A DNA stretch of 17,869 nucleotides from Chrysochromulina parva (lineage: Eukaryota > Haptophyta > Prymnesiales > Chrysochromulinaceae): contig PJAB01001048.1 in the NCBI GenBank assembly GCA_002887195.1, positions 1 through 17,869 on the forward strand, given 5' to 3'. Within the stretch, counting starts at the first letter, position 1. Every line of letters begins with the position of its first letter. Below are positions 1 to 8,029 of this stretch, one piece after another. The notes beneath the pieces are model-generated. The model saw only the letters and a program-made list of their open reading frames with translations, did not search any database and had not been told where the DNA came from. Both the position numbers and the translations under genes were made by a program.

Positions 1-1278
1 GGTGAGCCAGCGCCCGAGGCAGTCAAAGTGCGCCGCCTGCCCGCAGCACGGGGTGTATCCCCACCCGCCGTCGGGTTCGGACGGGTCTGGTCGATCGCGC
101 GCCGTGCCGATCAAGGTCACTTCCCCACCCAAGCAGCAGCCGAAGCAAGGACCCTCCTCCTCCAATTCCACCTCCACCTCCACCTCATCCAACTCGTCGT
201 TGTTGCCAGTATGCTCCATGTCGAAGCTGGAAGAAGCGCCTTGCATGTGAACCGATCGGCCGTCCCGCCGCTGTTGCCTTTCATCGGGAAGGCCCACCTC
301 TGTGACGGAGGCCGACAGGGCCACAGCGAGCTGCATGCCCTCCTCGTCCTCGTACCAGTCCTCGGCCTCCTGTGGGCGCTTGCGGCTGCTGCCGCTCGAG
401 CGCTGCGACGTTGATGGGAGCACGGCAGGCGCTGGGCGCGCTGCTGGCGAGCGGGTCGCTTGCAGGCCAAAGTCCACGGCGAGCTGACGGCACATGTCCC
501 GCCGCTGGACGCACTCGAGGTCATCACACAGGTGCTCCGGCGCATTGTGGCTGCACTGGCCATGCGAGCTTGTGCGCATATGTCTCTTGAGGTCGCCCGA
601 CCGCGAGAAGCGCTTGCCGCAGCCCTCGTGATTGCAGCCGTACGGTCGCTCGCCCGTGTGTGTGCGCTTGTGCGCCGTAAGGTTGCTCGACACTGAGAAG
701 CGCTTGCCGCAGCCCTCGTGGTTGCAGGCGTACGGCTGGTCGCCAGTGTGTGTGCGCTTGTGCTTCGTGAGGTCGCTCGAGTCTGAGAAGCGCTTGCCGC
801 AGCCCTCGTGTTCGCAGGCGTACCGCTGGTCGTCCGTGTGTGTGCGCTTGTGCGCCGTGAGCTTGTCCGACCGCGAGAAGCGCTTGCCGCAGCCCTCGTG
901 CTCGCAGGCGTACGGCTGGTCGCCAGTGTGTGTGCGCTTGTGCCTCGTGAGGGCGCTCGACTGCGAGAAGCGCTTGCCGCAATCCTCGTGGTTGCAGGCG
1001 AACGGCTGGTCGCCCGTGTGTGTGCGCTTGTGCGTCGTGAGGTGGCCCGACCGCGAGAAGCGCTTGCCGCAGCCCTCGTGCTCGCAGGCAAACGGGCGGT
1101 CGTCTGTGTGCGTGCGTATATGCGTCGTGAGGTGGCTCGACTCTGAGAAGCGCTTGCCGCAGCCCTCGTGGTTGCAGGCGTACGGCTGGTCGCCCGTGTG
1201 CGTGCGCTTGTGCGTCGTGAGCTTGTCCGACTGCGAGAAGCGCTTGCCGCAGCCCTCGTGCTCGCAGGCGTACGCCAT
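1..1278 (-). CDS. C2H2 zinc-finger array protein with C-terminal RING-like cluster (3' partial)
   Basis: The frame runs from the ATG at 1278-1276 to the window edge without a stop (426 codons visible). An in-frame TGA at 1350-1348 rules out a longer unspliced start. Eight tandem fingers begin at residue 5 and repeat every 30 residues with the TFIIIA-like pattern C-x4-C-x12-H-x3-H and TGDQPY-type linkers. The eighth finger is degenerate: the last His is displaced (H233, then H239). A linker with further Cys/His, a Ser/Arg-rich stretch and an acidic run (about residues 359-371) follow. Then come C378-x2-C381 and C411-C412...H417-x2-C420-L-x2-W, which resembles the first half of a RING treble clef. 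Family knowledge suggests nuclear DNA binding; a ubiquitin-ligase role is inference. There is almost no sequence before finger 1, so an upstream exon is possible. It is divergent from the GT31 gene. Confidence 0.88.
   Translation of the reverse strand, partial: MAYACEHEGCGKRFSQSDKLTTHKRTHTGDQPYACNHEGCGKRFSESSHLTTHIRTHTDDRPFACEHEGCGKRFSRSGHLTTHKRTHTGDQPFACNHEDCGKRFSQSSALTRHKRTHTGDQPYACEHEGCGKRFSRSDKLTAHKRTHTDDQRYACEHEGCGKRFSDSSDLTKHKRTHTGDQPYACNHEGCGKRFSVSSNLTAHKRTHTGERPYGCNHEGCGKRFSRSGDLKRHMRTSSHGQCSHNAPEHLCDDLECVQRRDMCRQLAVDFGLQATRSPAARPAPAVLPSTSQRSSGSSRKRPQEAEDWYEDEEGMQLAVALSASVTEVGLPDERQQRRDGRSVHMQGASSSFDMEHTGNNDELDEVEVEVELEEEGPCFGCCLGGEVTLIGTARDRPDPSEPDGGWGYTPCCGQAAHFDCLGRWLT
550..1269 (-). 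repeat. Eight-unit 90-bp tandem repeat encoding zinc fingers
   Basis: The motif gcgcttgccgcagccctcgt recurs at exact 90-bp steps (610, 700, 790, 880, 970, 1060, 1150, 1240), with one to a few changes per unit. Each unit is one finger. Identity extends to synonymous positions, so the array looks young or homogenised by unequal exchange. The differences cluster in the codons of the recognition helix. The repetition also keeps other frames open, producing long false reading frames on both strands. Confidence 0.95.
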
Positions 1279-1468
1279 CGTCTCGACCCAAATTTGGTAA
1301 TTTGCACAGAGCGTTTTCGATTGATGTACATTCAAAACAGCCACAAATCATGGATGTAAAAATGCTTTCTTCCATCTGGAGCAGTTGTTACTACCGCCCA
1401 TAGAAAGATGATCTGACACGGCGTCGTTCCAGTTGGGGAAACTTGCCGATCGTGCGGACTTCTCGACG
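1279..1468. promoter_or_regulatory. Divergent intergenic region, zinc-finger gene / GT31 gene
   Basis: About 190 bp separate the two head-to-head start codons. The stretch 1300-1400 is visibly richer in A+T than the flanking coding sequence. No clear TATA box was identified. A minimal upstream reading frame (ATG ATC TGA) lies at 1408-1416 on the plus strand, ahead of the GT31 start. A pyrimidine-then-CAG acceptor-like site ends at 1432, so a short upstream exon cannot be excluded. Confidence 0.5.
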
Positions 1469-3170
1469 ATGGCCACTCATGTGGCCACGGCGGCGGTGGA
1501 CGCTACACACCCGCACAGAGTGCTGCTTGGCGTGATGTCCAATCCGACATCGGACCGTCTGCGCGTCCAGCTGCGCGAGTGGAACTCGCTCTTCGCGGCG
1601 CACCGCCAGGGTAACGTGGCCGTGCGCTTTGTGTTTGGCTCCTCTTTTTACAACGCGACGGAGCAGCCACCAGCTGAAGCCGTCAGCTCCGCGCAGCAAG
1701 AAAATTCGACGCACGGCGACCTCCTCTTTGTCGACGGCCGGGAGCGCTTGCCGCACGTGGGCGTCGTCACCGAAAAGTCGGCTGCGTTTTGGCGTGAGAT
1801 TGCCGCCAAGGAGCCTGGCTTTGCCTTCTACTGCAAGTCGGACGACGACACGATGGTGCATTTGGACCGGTTGGACCGCGTTCTTGGCCAGGTGGTGCGC
1901 ACCGAGGGCGCCGATCGGCTCGTGTACCTTGGCCACATGAAATGGCGTGGGTGGGACGAAGGCTACCGCTTCCAGGCTTGCGGAGGCAGCTGGGGCAATG
2001 CTGCAAAGACAAAGAGCGACATCCTATTTGGTGGGCCGGTCGACCTTCACAATCCGTCGGGCGCGCAGTACCCGCCATGTCCGCACGCCGTCGGCCCATA
2101 TCCGTACATGAGCGGCGGCATGGTATGCATGTCGCGCGCCCTCGCGCTGCTGGTCGCGGCCGATGCGGCATTCGGTGATTTCCTCGCGGTGGCGAAGGCG
2201 CGCAATGACCACGGCGTCCGTTGCAAAAAGGCCCGCCTGTGCGCAAATCAGCCGGCCGCGATGCACATGTGGCACCACGAAGACGCTGGCATTGGCTTCA
2301 ATGTGTTCCGCGCCATCGTCTCCGCGAACGCGTCCGCATCGATTGTGCCGGTGCCGGTCCACTTTGACGAACCTGATGACCTCTGATGACCTCTGATGAC
2401 CTCTGGCGACCTCGGATGACCTCGGATGATCTCGTATGATCTCGGATGACCTCGGATGACCTCGGATGACCTCGTCTTGCCTGCCTCATCAGGTGCCGGG
2501 CCACTTCAACGACCCTGGCGTCATCGAGCGCTCTGCATCCGTGCAAGACAGCTACTGGAGTTCTCGATCGCTCTTCGTACACGGCGTCAAACGGCGCCAT
2601 CATTACGAGACCGCCTTGCGCCGCTGGACGCTTGGACGCTCGAGCGACCACCTGACGCTCCGCTGCGACAAGAACTGCTCGATGCACGGCGCGGACGGCT
2701 TCGGATGGGATTGGGCGCGCCTGCCGTGCGCGAGGCCCGTATGGAGCGAGCTGCAGCCGGGCCACTTTTGTGACGTGGTGCCGCAGCAGCACTACCGTTG
2801 CTGCACGTGGCCGTGGGTCGTGCCGGCTCTGCGCTCCACCTTGCTCGCGGCTCTCGAGTCAGCGGCGCCTGATCGAAAGATCAGCACGCACGCTCTCATC
2901 AGGCAAGCGCGGCAGGAGGCCGCTCGCTTCGCGCCGGTCGTCGAGGGATGCACCGGTGAGTGTGCGCAGGTCGAGGTGCCGTCTGGGATGCACTTGCACC
3001 CTATCCTTGAGGACTTGCATGCGCGCGGCGACATCGTGTACTCGCTGGCTGGCCGCCCGCATGACGAGGTCCAGCTCAGAGGCGGCGAGGTGTGGCTGCC
3101 CGACGTGTCTGACGACGACACCGACGACGCGTCGGCCCAGCAATATTCGCAACGGGCGGCGTCAAAATAG
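1469..3170 (+). CDS. GT31-like (beta-1,3-galactosyltransferase family) glycosyltransferase, two exons
   Basis: Proposed join is 1469-2350 plus 2493-3170 (519 aa). The ATG at 1469 has A at -3 and G at +4; an earlier in-frame TTG is not a likely eukaryotic start. Exon 1 carries GT31-like features: VLLGVMSNP near residue 18, the metal-binding DxD-type motif KSDDDT (123-128), YPYMSGGMVCMS (211-222) and HEDAGIGFNVF (270-280). Unspliced, this frame stops at 2384. A second frame opens beyond the repeat tract and continues with HFNDPG...YWSSRSLFVHGVKRR...HYE, which reads as the end of the same domain. Both sides are in phase 0. Family members use nucleotide sugars and usually act in the Golgi. No membrane anchor is visible, so an N-terminal exon may be missing. 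Exon 2 ends in a Cys-rich segment and an acidic tail. Confidence 0.75.
2351..2492 (+). other. Proposed phase-0 intron of the GT31 gene
   Basis: The 3' end is convincing: a pyrimidine-rich run and CAG end at 2492. The 5' end is ambiguous because a gtgccg hexamer is repeated, so donors at 2345, 2351 or 2357 would all keep phase 0 and change only a Val-Pro pair. The intron body is almost entirely a 10-bp repeat. None of the donors matches GTRAGT well, so the exact boundary is uncertain. Confidence 0.6.
2374..2473 (+). repeat. 10-bp minisatellite, about ten copies
   Basis: The unit is approximately ctcggatgac. Copies sit in strict 10-bp register from about 2374 to 2473, with variants at two to four positions (tgatgac, ggcgac, gtatgat). 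The first copies carry ctctgatgac and the later ones ctcggatgac, so two sub-families are laid out in order. A 10-bp unit shifts reading frame, which supports a non-coding location. Confidence 0.95.
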
Positions 3171-3441
3171 CTCATAGGACTACGGAGTGACACACAAAGT
3201 ACGGCCGTTCCCCACGGTGCGCGCTTTATGGATTATCGATCGCGAGTCCACCGTTGGGCACCGCCGTTGCCGGCGTTTTCTCGTCTCACGTGGGCGCGTC
3301 TCTAGAGTATACTTTCATAGTCGACCACTGTGCCATCCACCTTGAATGTTCGTTAATAGTACTTGCAGGTATACCGTCGGGTCCAGAAGTCAGAACGACC
3401 ATCGGCCCTCTCTAGAGACCGCTAACCGTACACCCTAGAAT
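3171..3441. other. Convergent intergenic region
   Basis: About 270 bp lie between the stop codons of the GT31 gene (plus) and the coiled-coil gene (minus). It is less GC-rich than the genes. A perfect 10-bp palindrome, tctctagaga, lies at 3409-3418, and tctctagag also occurs near 3299. No gene, RNA or clear terminator was recognised. It presumably holds both 3' untranslated regions. Confidence 0.6.
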
Positions 3442-4917
3442 CTACCGTCGTAAGGCCGCCCGATCGGGCCCGCCCTGGCGCGGAGCCTTCGGGCCGCTTG
3501 GCGGCACAGGGACACGGGCAAATGTGGCCGCGGCGGTAGCTCTGATCTCCTGGAGGGTGTAGTTGGCGGGGCGGAGAGGCTCACCAGCCCCGGACGATGT
3601 GGCGGGGCGCGTCTTGCCCTGGCGCGTCTGCTTACTCATCTCCACCTGCTTGATGACCGAATTGGCGGCCTCCTGCAGCTCGTTCGTGCGCGACGTGACG
3701 GTCTGGAAGAGGCTGCGCAGGTGCTCGGCGTGTTTCACTTGGTGCGTGAGCTGCGCATTCTCTGCCATGAGGGCAATGAGCCGCTCCTCGAGCGCCGTCT
3801 TGAGCACCGCCAGCTGCTTCGCCGCCTCATCTGCTTCCGAGCCCCCATCGAGAGCAGCCGCCAGAGCCGTCTGGAGCCGACGCACCTCCGCGCACGCGCC
3901 CTCGTACGCGAGCTGCGTCTCCTTCGCCTTCGCAACGGTCTGTGCACTGGCCCGCGCTTGCTCACGCACCTCCGCCAGCTCGGACCCGATCGCCGCGCGC
4001 GCCGCCTTCTCGCGCTCCAGCGCGGCCTGCACAAATTCCCTCTCGTGCTCTGCCTTGTTGGCGCGCGCCTCCGCCCGCTGCGCACGGCTCGGAAGCTCAG
4101 CACACTCGCGCCGGAGCGCTTCGAGCGCGGCACGCGCCTCATCGACCTGAGCGATCAGGACTTGCTCCCGCTCGGCTGCCTGAGCGCTCGCCACTTCTGC
4201 CGAGCGTGCCGCCGCCTCAGCCGATGCAAGCCGCTCCCGCAGCGCGGTGAGCTCGTCGCGCGCAGCCGCGCTGCTCTGCTCAGCGCTTCGGCGCTTAGCG
4301 TCGGCGTCGGCCGCCTTGAGCTCCGCCTCCGCTGCAGTGCGCTTGAGCTCTGCCTCTCGCGGCACGTGCGCCAGCGCACTGCGGAGCTGTGCCTCGAGAG
4401 TCTCGATGCGCTTGCCGAGCACACCCTTGTCGCTGCAGCGCTGCTCGCGTTCGCGCTGCTCCGACGCTCGCGCCTCGGCGACCTCCTTGGAAGCCTGGGC
4501 CACCATTGTGCAAGCCTCCTTGTCCTTGGTGGCTAGCAGCCTCTCGCACGCAGCGAGCTGGCCCTTGGCTTCCTTGGCCGCACGCTCGGTCTCAGCGCAT
4601 TTGGTGCACTGCGGTGGCAGCTGCGGCAGCGGCTGAGGCGGCACCGGCTTGGCGGCAGCGCGAGCAGCGATGCACATGCACAGCTCCTTGGTGCCACGGC
4701 AGACTGAGCATTCGCTGGCAGAGCAGTGGCAAAGGTTCATTGGGACGCGGCAGTTGGAGCACGTCGGCGTGCCCACAGATGTGGTGGGCGGTGCGCGTGC
4801 CTCTTTCCGAGATGAGGACGGCTCAAGCGACAGGGCCGCAGCACCGGCCAGGGAAGAAGACATGGTGATAGGCACAACCAACGGACCCAAATATTCCGCA
4901 AAACCCTCCATCCTCAT
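3442..4917 (-). CDS. Coiled-coil protein with duplicated CxxC-x6-CxC module
   Basis: The frame encodes 491 aa from ATG 4917; ATGs at 4911 and 4863 are in frame. The one at 4863 (ACC before ATG) would begin at MSSSLAG and is a good alternative. Near the N-terminus two identical modules stand in tandem: C53-x2-C56-x6-C63-x-C65, then four residues, then C70-x2-C73-x6-C80-x-C82. A further CxxC is at 104-107 after a Pro-rich linker. These look like small zinc-binding knuckles. From about residue 110 to 420 the chain is Ala/Glu/Lys/Arg-rich, with heptad-like leucines, and predicts a long coiled coil. The C-terminus is basic and Pro/Gly-rich. I do not recognise an orthologue. A scaffold or cytoskeletal role would be a guess. 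It is divergent from the membrane-protein gene. Confidence 0.8.
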   Translation of the reverse strand: MRMEGFAEYLGPLVVPITMSSSLAGAAALSLEPSSSRKEARAPPTTSVGTPTCSNCRVPMNLCHCSASECSVCRGTKELCMCIAARAAAKPVPPQPLPQLPPQCTKCAETERAAKEAKGQLAACERLLATKDKEACTMVAQASKEVAEARASEQREREQRCSDKGVLGKRIETLEAQLRSALAHVPREAELKRTAAEAELKAADADAKRRSAEQSSAAARDELTALRERLASAEAAARSAEVASAQAAEREQVLIAQVDEARAALEALRRECAELPSRAQRAEARANKAEHEREFVQAALEREKAARAAIGSELAEVREQARASAQTVAKAKETQLAYEGACAEVRRLQTALAAALDGGSEADEAAKQLAVLKTALEERLIALMAENAQLTHQVKHAEHLRSLFQTVTSRTNELQEAANSVIKQVEMSKQTRQGKTRPATSSGAGEPLRPANYTLQEIRATAAATFARVPVPPSGPKAPRQGGPDRAALRR

Positions 4918-5097
4918 TGTGAATGGAGGCTCCCACACCGTCGTGAATGGGGGCTACCGGGCCGAAGAAAGGAACACGGGGAGTGAGTGCTTTTTGTGCC
5001 CCATGTAGATTCGGTATGGGGACGAGTTTCGTCGCGATGATGACTCGATGATGGCGAAGGCGCTCACCGCTCCTGGGCTCGCTCTCGTCTCGCTCTC
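4918..5097. promoter_or_regulatory. Divergent intergenic region, coiled-coil gene / membrane-protein gene
   Basis: About 180 bp separate the head-to-head start codons (about 235 bp if the coiled-coil gene starts at 4863). It contains two similar short stretches, gaatggaggct and gaatgggggct, near 4921 and 4944, and a gatgatgactcgatgatgg run near 5036. No standard core-promoter element was recognised. It probably serves both genes. Confidence 0.45.
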
Positions 5098-6216
5098 ATG
5101 CAATCTCGTAGATACAGCGTCGCGGCGTTCCAGGCAGTCGCGTCTGCTTTCTTTTTCGCCCTCGCGGCTGTTCTAAGCGGCGTCGGCCGCGGCATCATGA
5201 ACGGCAACGGTGGCGTCGGCCTCAGCTACTCGTGGCACTCTTTCGACAACTTTCGCAATTCCACCTTTGACTTGGCGCTTGCGAATGCGACCTTTGATGA
5301 TCGTATGGCAAGTTACTTTACCTCACGCATGAGGGATGAACGTATCCATCGCAGGTGGGAACAGCGGCAGAAGGCCAGCGGCACGCAACTCGCCGGCAAC
5401 TTCTTTGCCGTCCTTGCCTGGTTCTTGGCCATACCGCCTGTGGCATCTCTGGCCTCGATCCTCGATGATGGCGGCGTGCGCTCTGCCTCGAGCACGGTCA
5501 CGTACTCATTCGTGGCCGCCTCGTTTCTATCCATGATCGAAGCCATGACCGAAGCAGGCACCGCGCAGACGGCCGATTGGATGTCCAGGACGTGGCCAGT
5601 GCTGTACCAGCCGACAAACGCAAACGAAGGACAGCTCACGGCGACGCAATCCTTCGAGATGACGTACACGTTGATGCAGGGCCGCACACTATGGGTCTTT
5701 GCTCTTCACGACCTGCTGCTTGCGGGCGGCCTCATGTCGGCCTCGTACCTCATCTACACGAGCAGGCAGGTAGGCAACGCTCTCGGCCACCTGGGCGTCG
5801 CGTCTGTGCTCGTGTGCCTCGTCGACTTTGGCTTCGAGGTCTCGCGTTTCGTCAACTGGCGCGTATCCTCGAATGCGATGATCGTCACCTCGCTCCTCCT
5901 CGATGCGCTCCTCCTACCGGCATGGCTCATCTGCCTCGGGCTCACGCTCCGTCGCATTACCATCGCTGGGGGAGCTTACGCGCCTGCCATGCACGCGGCA
6001 CGCACGGCCGACAGCACAGGCGACGTGGAGATGCAGGGTCCAGCACCCCAGCCAGAGCCCGAGGTCGAACAGCCCCAATTCCACCGAAGGCCTGGTCAGG
6101 CCGATTCACATCGCCCCGCCCCAGCAGACCCCAGGGCTCCACCGAGCCAAATCAAGGCGATGCACAGAAACATGATGAACATCGAGCGCTGGATGCCCGT
6201 GATCAATAACCTTTGA
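5098..6216 (+). CDS. Polytopic membrane protein of unknown function
   Basis: The frame encodes 372 aa from an ATG. Hydrophobic segments fall at about residues 8-29, 101-120, 131-149, 197-220, 229-247 and 261-283, giving five or six membrane spans. The loop after the first span holds two N-glycosylation sequons (N54-S-T and N63-A-T), so it probably faces the lumen or outside. The C-terminal tail from about residue 300 is hydrophilic and Pro/Gln/Glu-rich, ending in a short Met-rich basic segment. No transporter, channel or receptor signature was recognised. The first span starts close to the N-terminus after two Arg and could act as a signal anchor. It converges on the GT47 gene, 144 bp away. 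Confidence 0.82.
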   Translation: MQSRRYSVAAFQAVASAFFFALAAVLSGVGRGIMNGNGGVGLSYSWHSFDNFRNSTFDLALANATFDDRMASYFTSRMRDERIHRRWEQRQKASGTQLAGNFFAVLAWFLAIPPVASLASILDDGGVRSASSTVTYSFVAASFLSMIEAMTEAGTAQTADWMSRTWPVLYQPTNANEGQLTATQSFEMTYTLMQGRTLWVFALHDLLLAGGLMSASYLIYTSRQVGNALGHLGVASVLVCLVDFGFEVSRFVNWRVSSNAMIVTSLLLDALLLPAWLICLGLTLRRITIAGGAYAPAMHAARTADSTGDVEMQGPAPQPEPEVEQPQFHRRPGQADSHRPAPADPRAPPSQIKAMHRNMMNIERWMPVINNL

Positions 6217-6360
6217 CGCGACGAGACGAGCCGCTCCGCGAGGCAGGGGGCGTGCTTGCATGTACATCAAGAGATCGTGACTGTGAAAACTCACGAATGT
6301 CAAAATACAACAAATATATGAACTTTGAACGCCGTATTGTACGTCACCGCGCGCGGGTCA

Positions 6361-7950
6361 CTATTCTGTCACCTCGTCTGGCAGCGGGCAGCAGCCACGA
6401 AGCGGGGCACCTCGGTCACGCCAACGGTGGGCCGCCATGAGCACATTCTCGGCCACGCGTGACGTTGGGTGCCTCCAGAGCACGTCTCGGCGGAAGTGTG
6501 CAATGAGCTCTCGCATGCGCTCCTCAGCCACGGGCGAGAGGCTTGCCGTCACATTGTAGAGCGCGCTGCCCAGGTCACGCATCAGGTCCGTCTCGTCAAT
6601 CGAGCGCGTGATCTCCCGCCAGGGCACCCAGCATTGGAAAGGCATTCCCATTCGCCACACATGATCACTCACCACTATTGGGATCGCTCCGTAGCGGAGC
6701 GCATCGTACGGGCGAGGCGAGCTCGGGATGTCCCCCCGCAGGCATAGCGCGAAGCGCGTCCTCAGCAGCAGCGTGGGTGAGTAATGCCCGACGCACGCAC
6801 CTGCCGTACCATCGCGGCTCACCTGAGGGGCGCAAGACGACAGACACGCATGCTGCTGCTGCTCCTGCTGCGGCTGCTGCTTCTGCTTGACCGCGGCGGT
6901 GAGGCCGCGAGCGCTCGACTTCTCGAGCACGCCGAGGCTAACAGCGCTCTGGTTTGTGCAGAGCCTCACCGCTGGCCAGTCCTTACCTCGATCGCTATCG
7001 ATGATCAGAAGGTGGTGCGACAGCACGTGCTGTGACTGGTGGCGCGGTACGCCCGTCTCATTGCGCGGGCGCGGGTGCTGGTGCTGCCACTGCCGCATGA
7101 GCGACCAGCGCACGTAATAGCCCATCTGCGCGCGTCCTGGGCCGATTCTCGTGCTCGTGCGCCCGCCAAAGAAGAAGGTGACGTTCCGGCGCGTTCGGAT
7201 GGCCTGCCGTGTGATGGGCGGCGCGCCTGGTGCGGGCAGAGGCACAAAGGCCCTATTAGCCTCCAATTTCCACTGTGTGGCCAGTGTGCTGTGAGGGAAG
7301 GAGGCCCCATTGTCCACGTATGGCACCGTGAGGAGGAAGTCCGTCGTGTAGCCCGAGAGTGCGCGCGTTTGGAAGCCTTTGGTCATCGGGGTGGACCAGC
7401 GCGTCTCGACAAAGCCTCGAAGCAGCGCCGACCCCTTGACAGAGCCAGGTAGGCGACCGTGTTCCCAGTCCAGGCTGACGAACACGTGGTCACGCAGCCG
7501 CTCGCGCCACGCGGACGTGCGGTTGATGGCCCTCACGATCTTGTCCGTTGGGGTGAGGCCTTTGCAAAATTGTGAACGACCACCACCGCCAGGGCCTCTG
7601 GCCGTCTGATAATCGTGCAGCGCTGGAACGACGAGGAGCGATGCCTCCTCGGGGCTGTGTACGCGCCACGAGTGGTTGAGCAGCTGCCTTAGGAACCAGT
7701 ACGACCCGCCGTAGTGGTACAGCTTCTCTGGCGTACCACAGCGCTCGAGCTTTGCGAGCTCAGCGCCCACGGACGTGGGAATGACGGGCGCATCGTACAG
7801 GTAGAAGAGGACCGGGGGCTGTGCTTCACGCGCAGCCTCGACCGCGGCGATCAATGCTGAAGCCGGCAACGTCGAGGCTGAAATCGCGTCACACGGCATG
7901 TTAGCCGCAAAAACGTGAATCGATAGGAAATACATGGAAATACATAGCAT
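6361..7950 (-). CDS. Exostosin-like (GT47) glycosyltransferase with signal sequence
   Basis: The ATG at 7950 gives 529 aa and places a hydrophobic stretch, MLCISMYFLSIHVFA, at the N-terminus, as expected for ER entry. The longer in-frame extension to 8097 uses a GTG and runs into the neighbour's last exon, so it was rejected. An N-terminal exostosin-like region begins near VLFYLYDAP. The C-terminal part has the typical FALCLRGD...SPRPYDALRYGAIPIVVSD signature around residues 395-425, where GT47 enzymes bind the nucleotide sugar. Family members build glycans in the Golgi; the substrate cannot be told. Several N-glycosylation sequons are present. A Gln-rich insert from a CAG-type repeat (near residues 354-369) splits the domain. 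The start codon lies only 79 bp after the stop of the upstream same-strand gene. Confidence 0.85.
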   Translation of the reverse strand: MLCISMYFLSIHVFAANMPCDAISASTLPASALIAAVEAAREAQPPVLFYLYDAPVIPTSVGAELAKLERCGTPEKLYHYGGSYWFLRQLLNHSWRVHSPEEASLLVVPALHDYQTARGPGGGGRSQFCKGLTPTDKIVRAINRTSAWRERLRDHVFVSLDWEHGRLPGSVKGSALLRGFVETRWSTPMTKGFQTRALSGYTTDFLLTVPYVDNGASFPHSTLATQWKLEANRAFVPLPAPGAPPITRQAIRTRRNVTFFFGGRTSTRIGPGRAQMGYYVRWSLMRQWQHQHPRPRNETGVPRHQSQHVLSHHLLIIDSDRGKDWPAVRLCTNQSAVSLGVLEKSSARGLTAAVKQKQQPQQEQQQHACLSSCAPQVSRDGTAGACVGHYSPTLLLRTRFALCLRGDIPSSPRPYDALRYGAIPIVVSDHVWRMGMPFQCWVPWREITRSIDETDLMRDLGSALYNVTASLSPVAEERMRELIAHFRRDVLWRHPTSRVAENVLMAAHRWRDRGAPLRGCCPLPDEVTE

Positions 7951-8029
7951 GCAACGCAAACACACACCGATGTATTGTGTCGATCCGTTTGAACAGTCAC
8001 ACACACTGTGAGACGTTCCGTGTGCATCC

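Noticed and set aside
550..1269. CRISPR-like regular repeat
   Set aside because: The 90-bp units are contiguous without spacers and encode zinc fingers in one frame.
117..1375. Long open frames overlapping the zinc-finger array (117-1331 and 524-1375 minus, 632-1300 plus)
   Set aside because: They are other-frame readings of the 90-bp repeat. Only the frame starting at 1278 gives the Cys/His finger pattern.
3721..4536. 271-codon open frame on the plus strand
   Set aside because: It is antisense to the coiled-coil gene, Arg/Leu-rich with no domain; it arises from the high GC and repeated codons.
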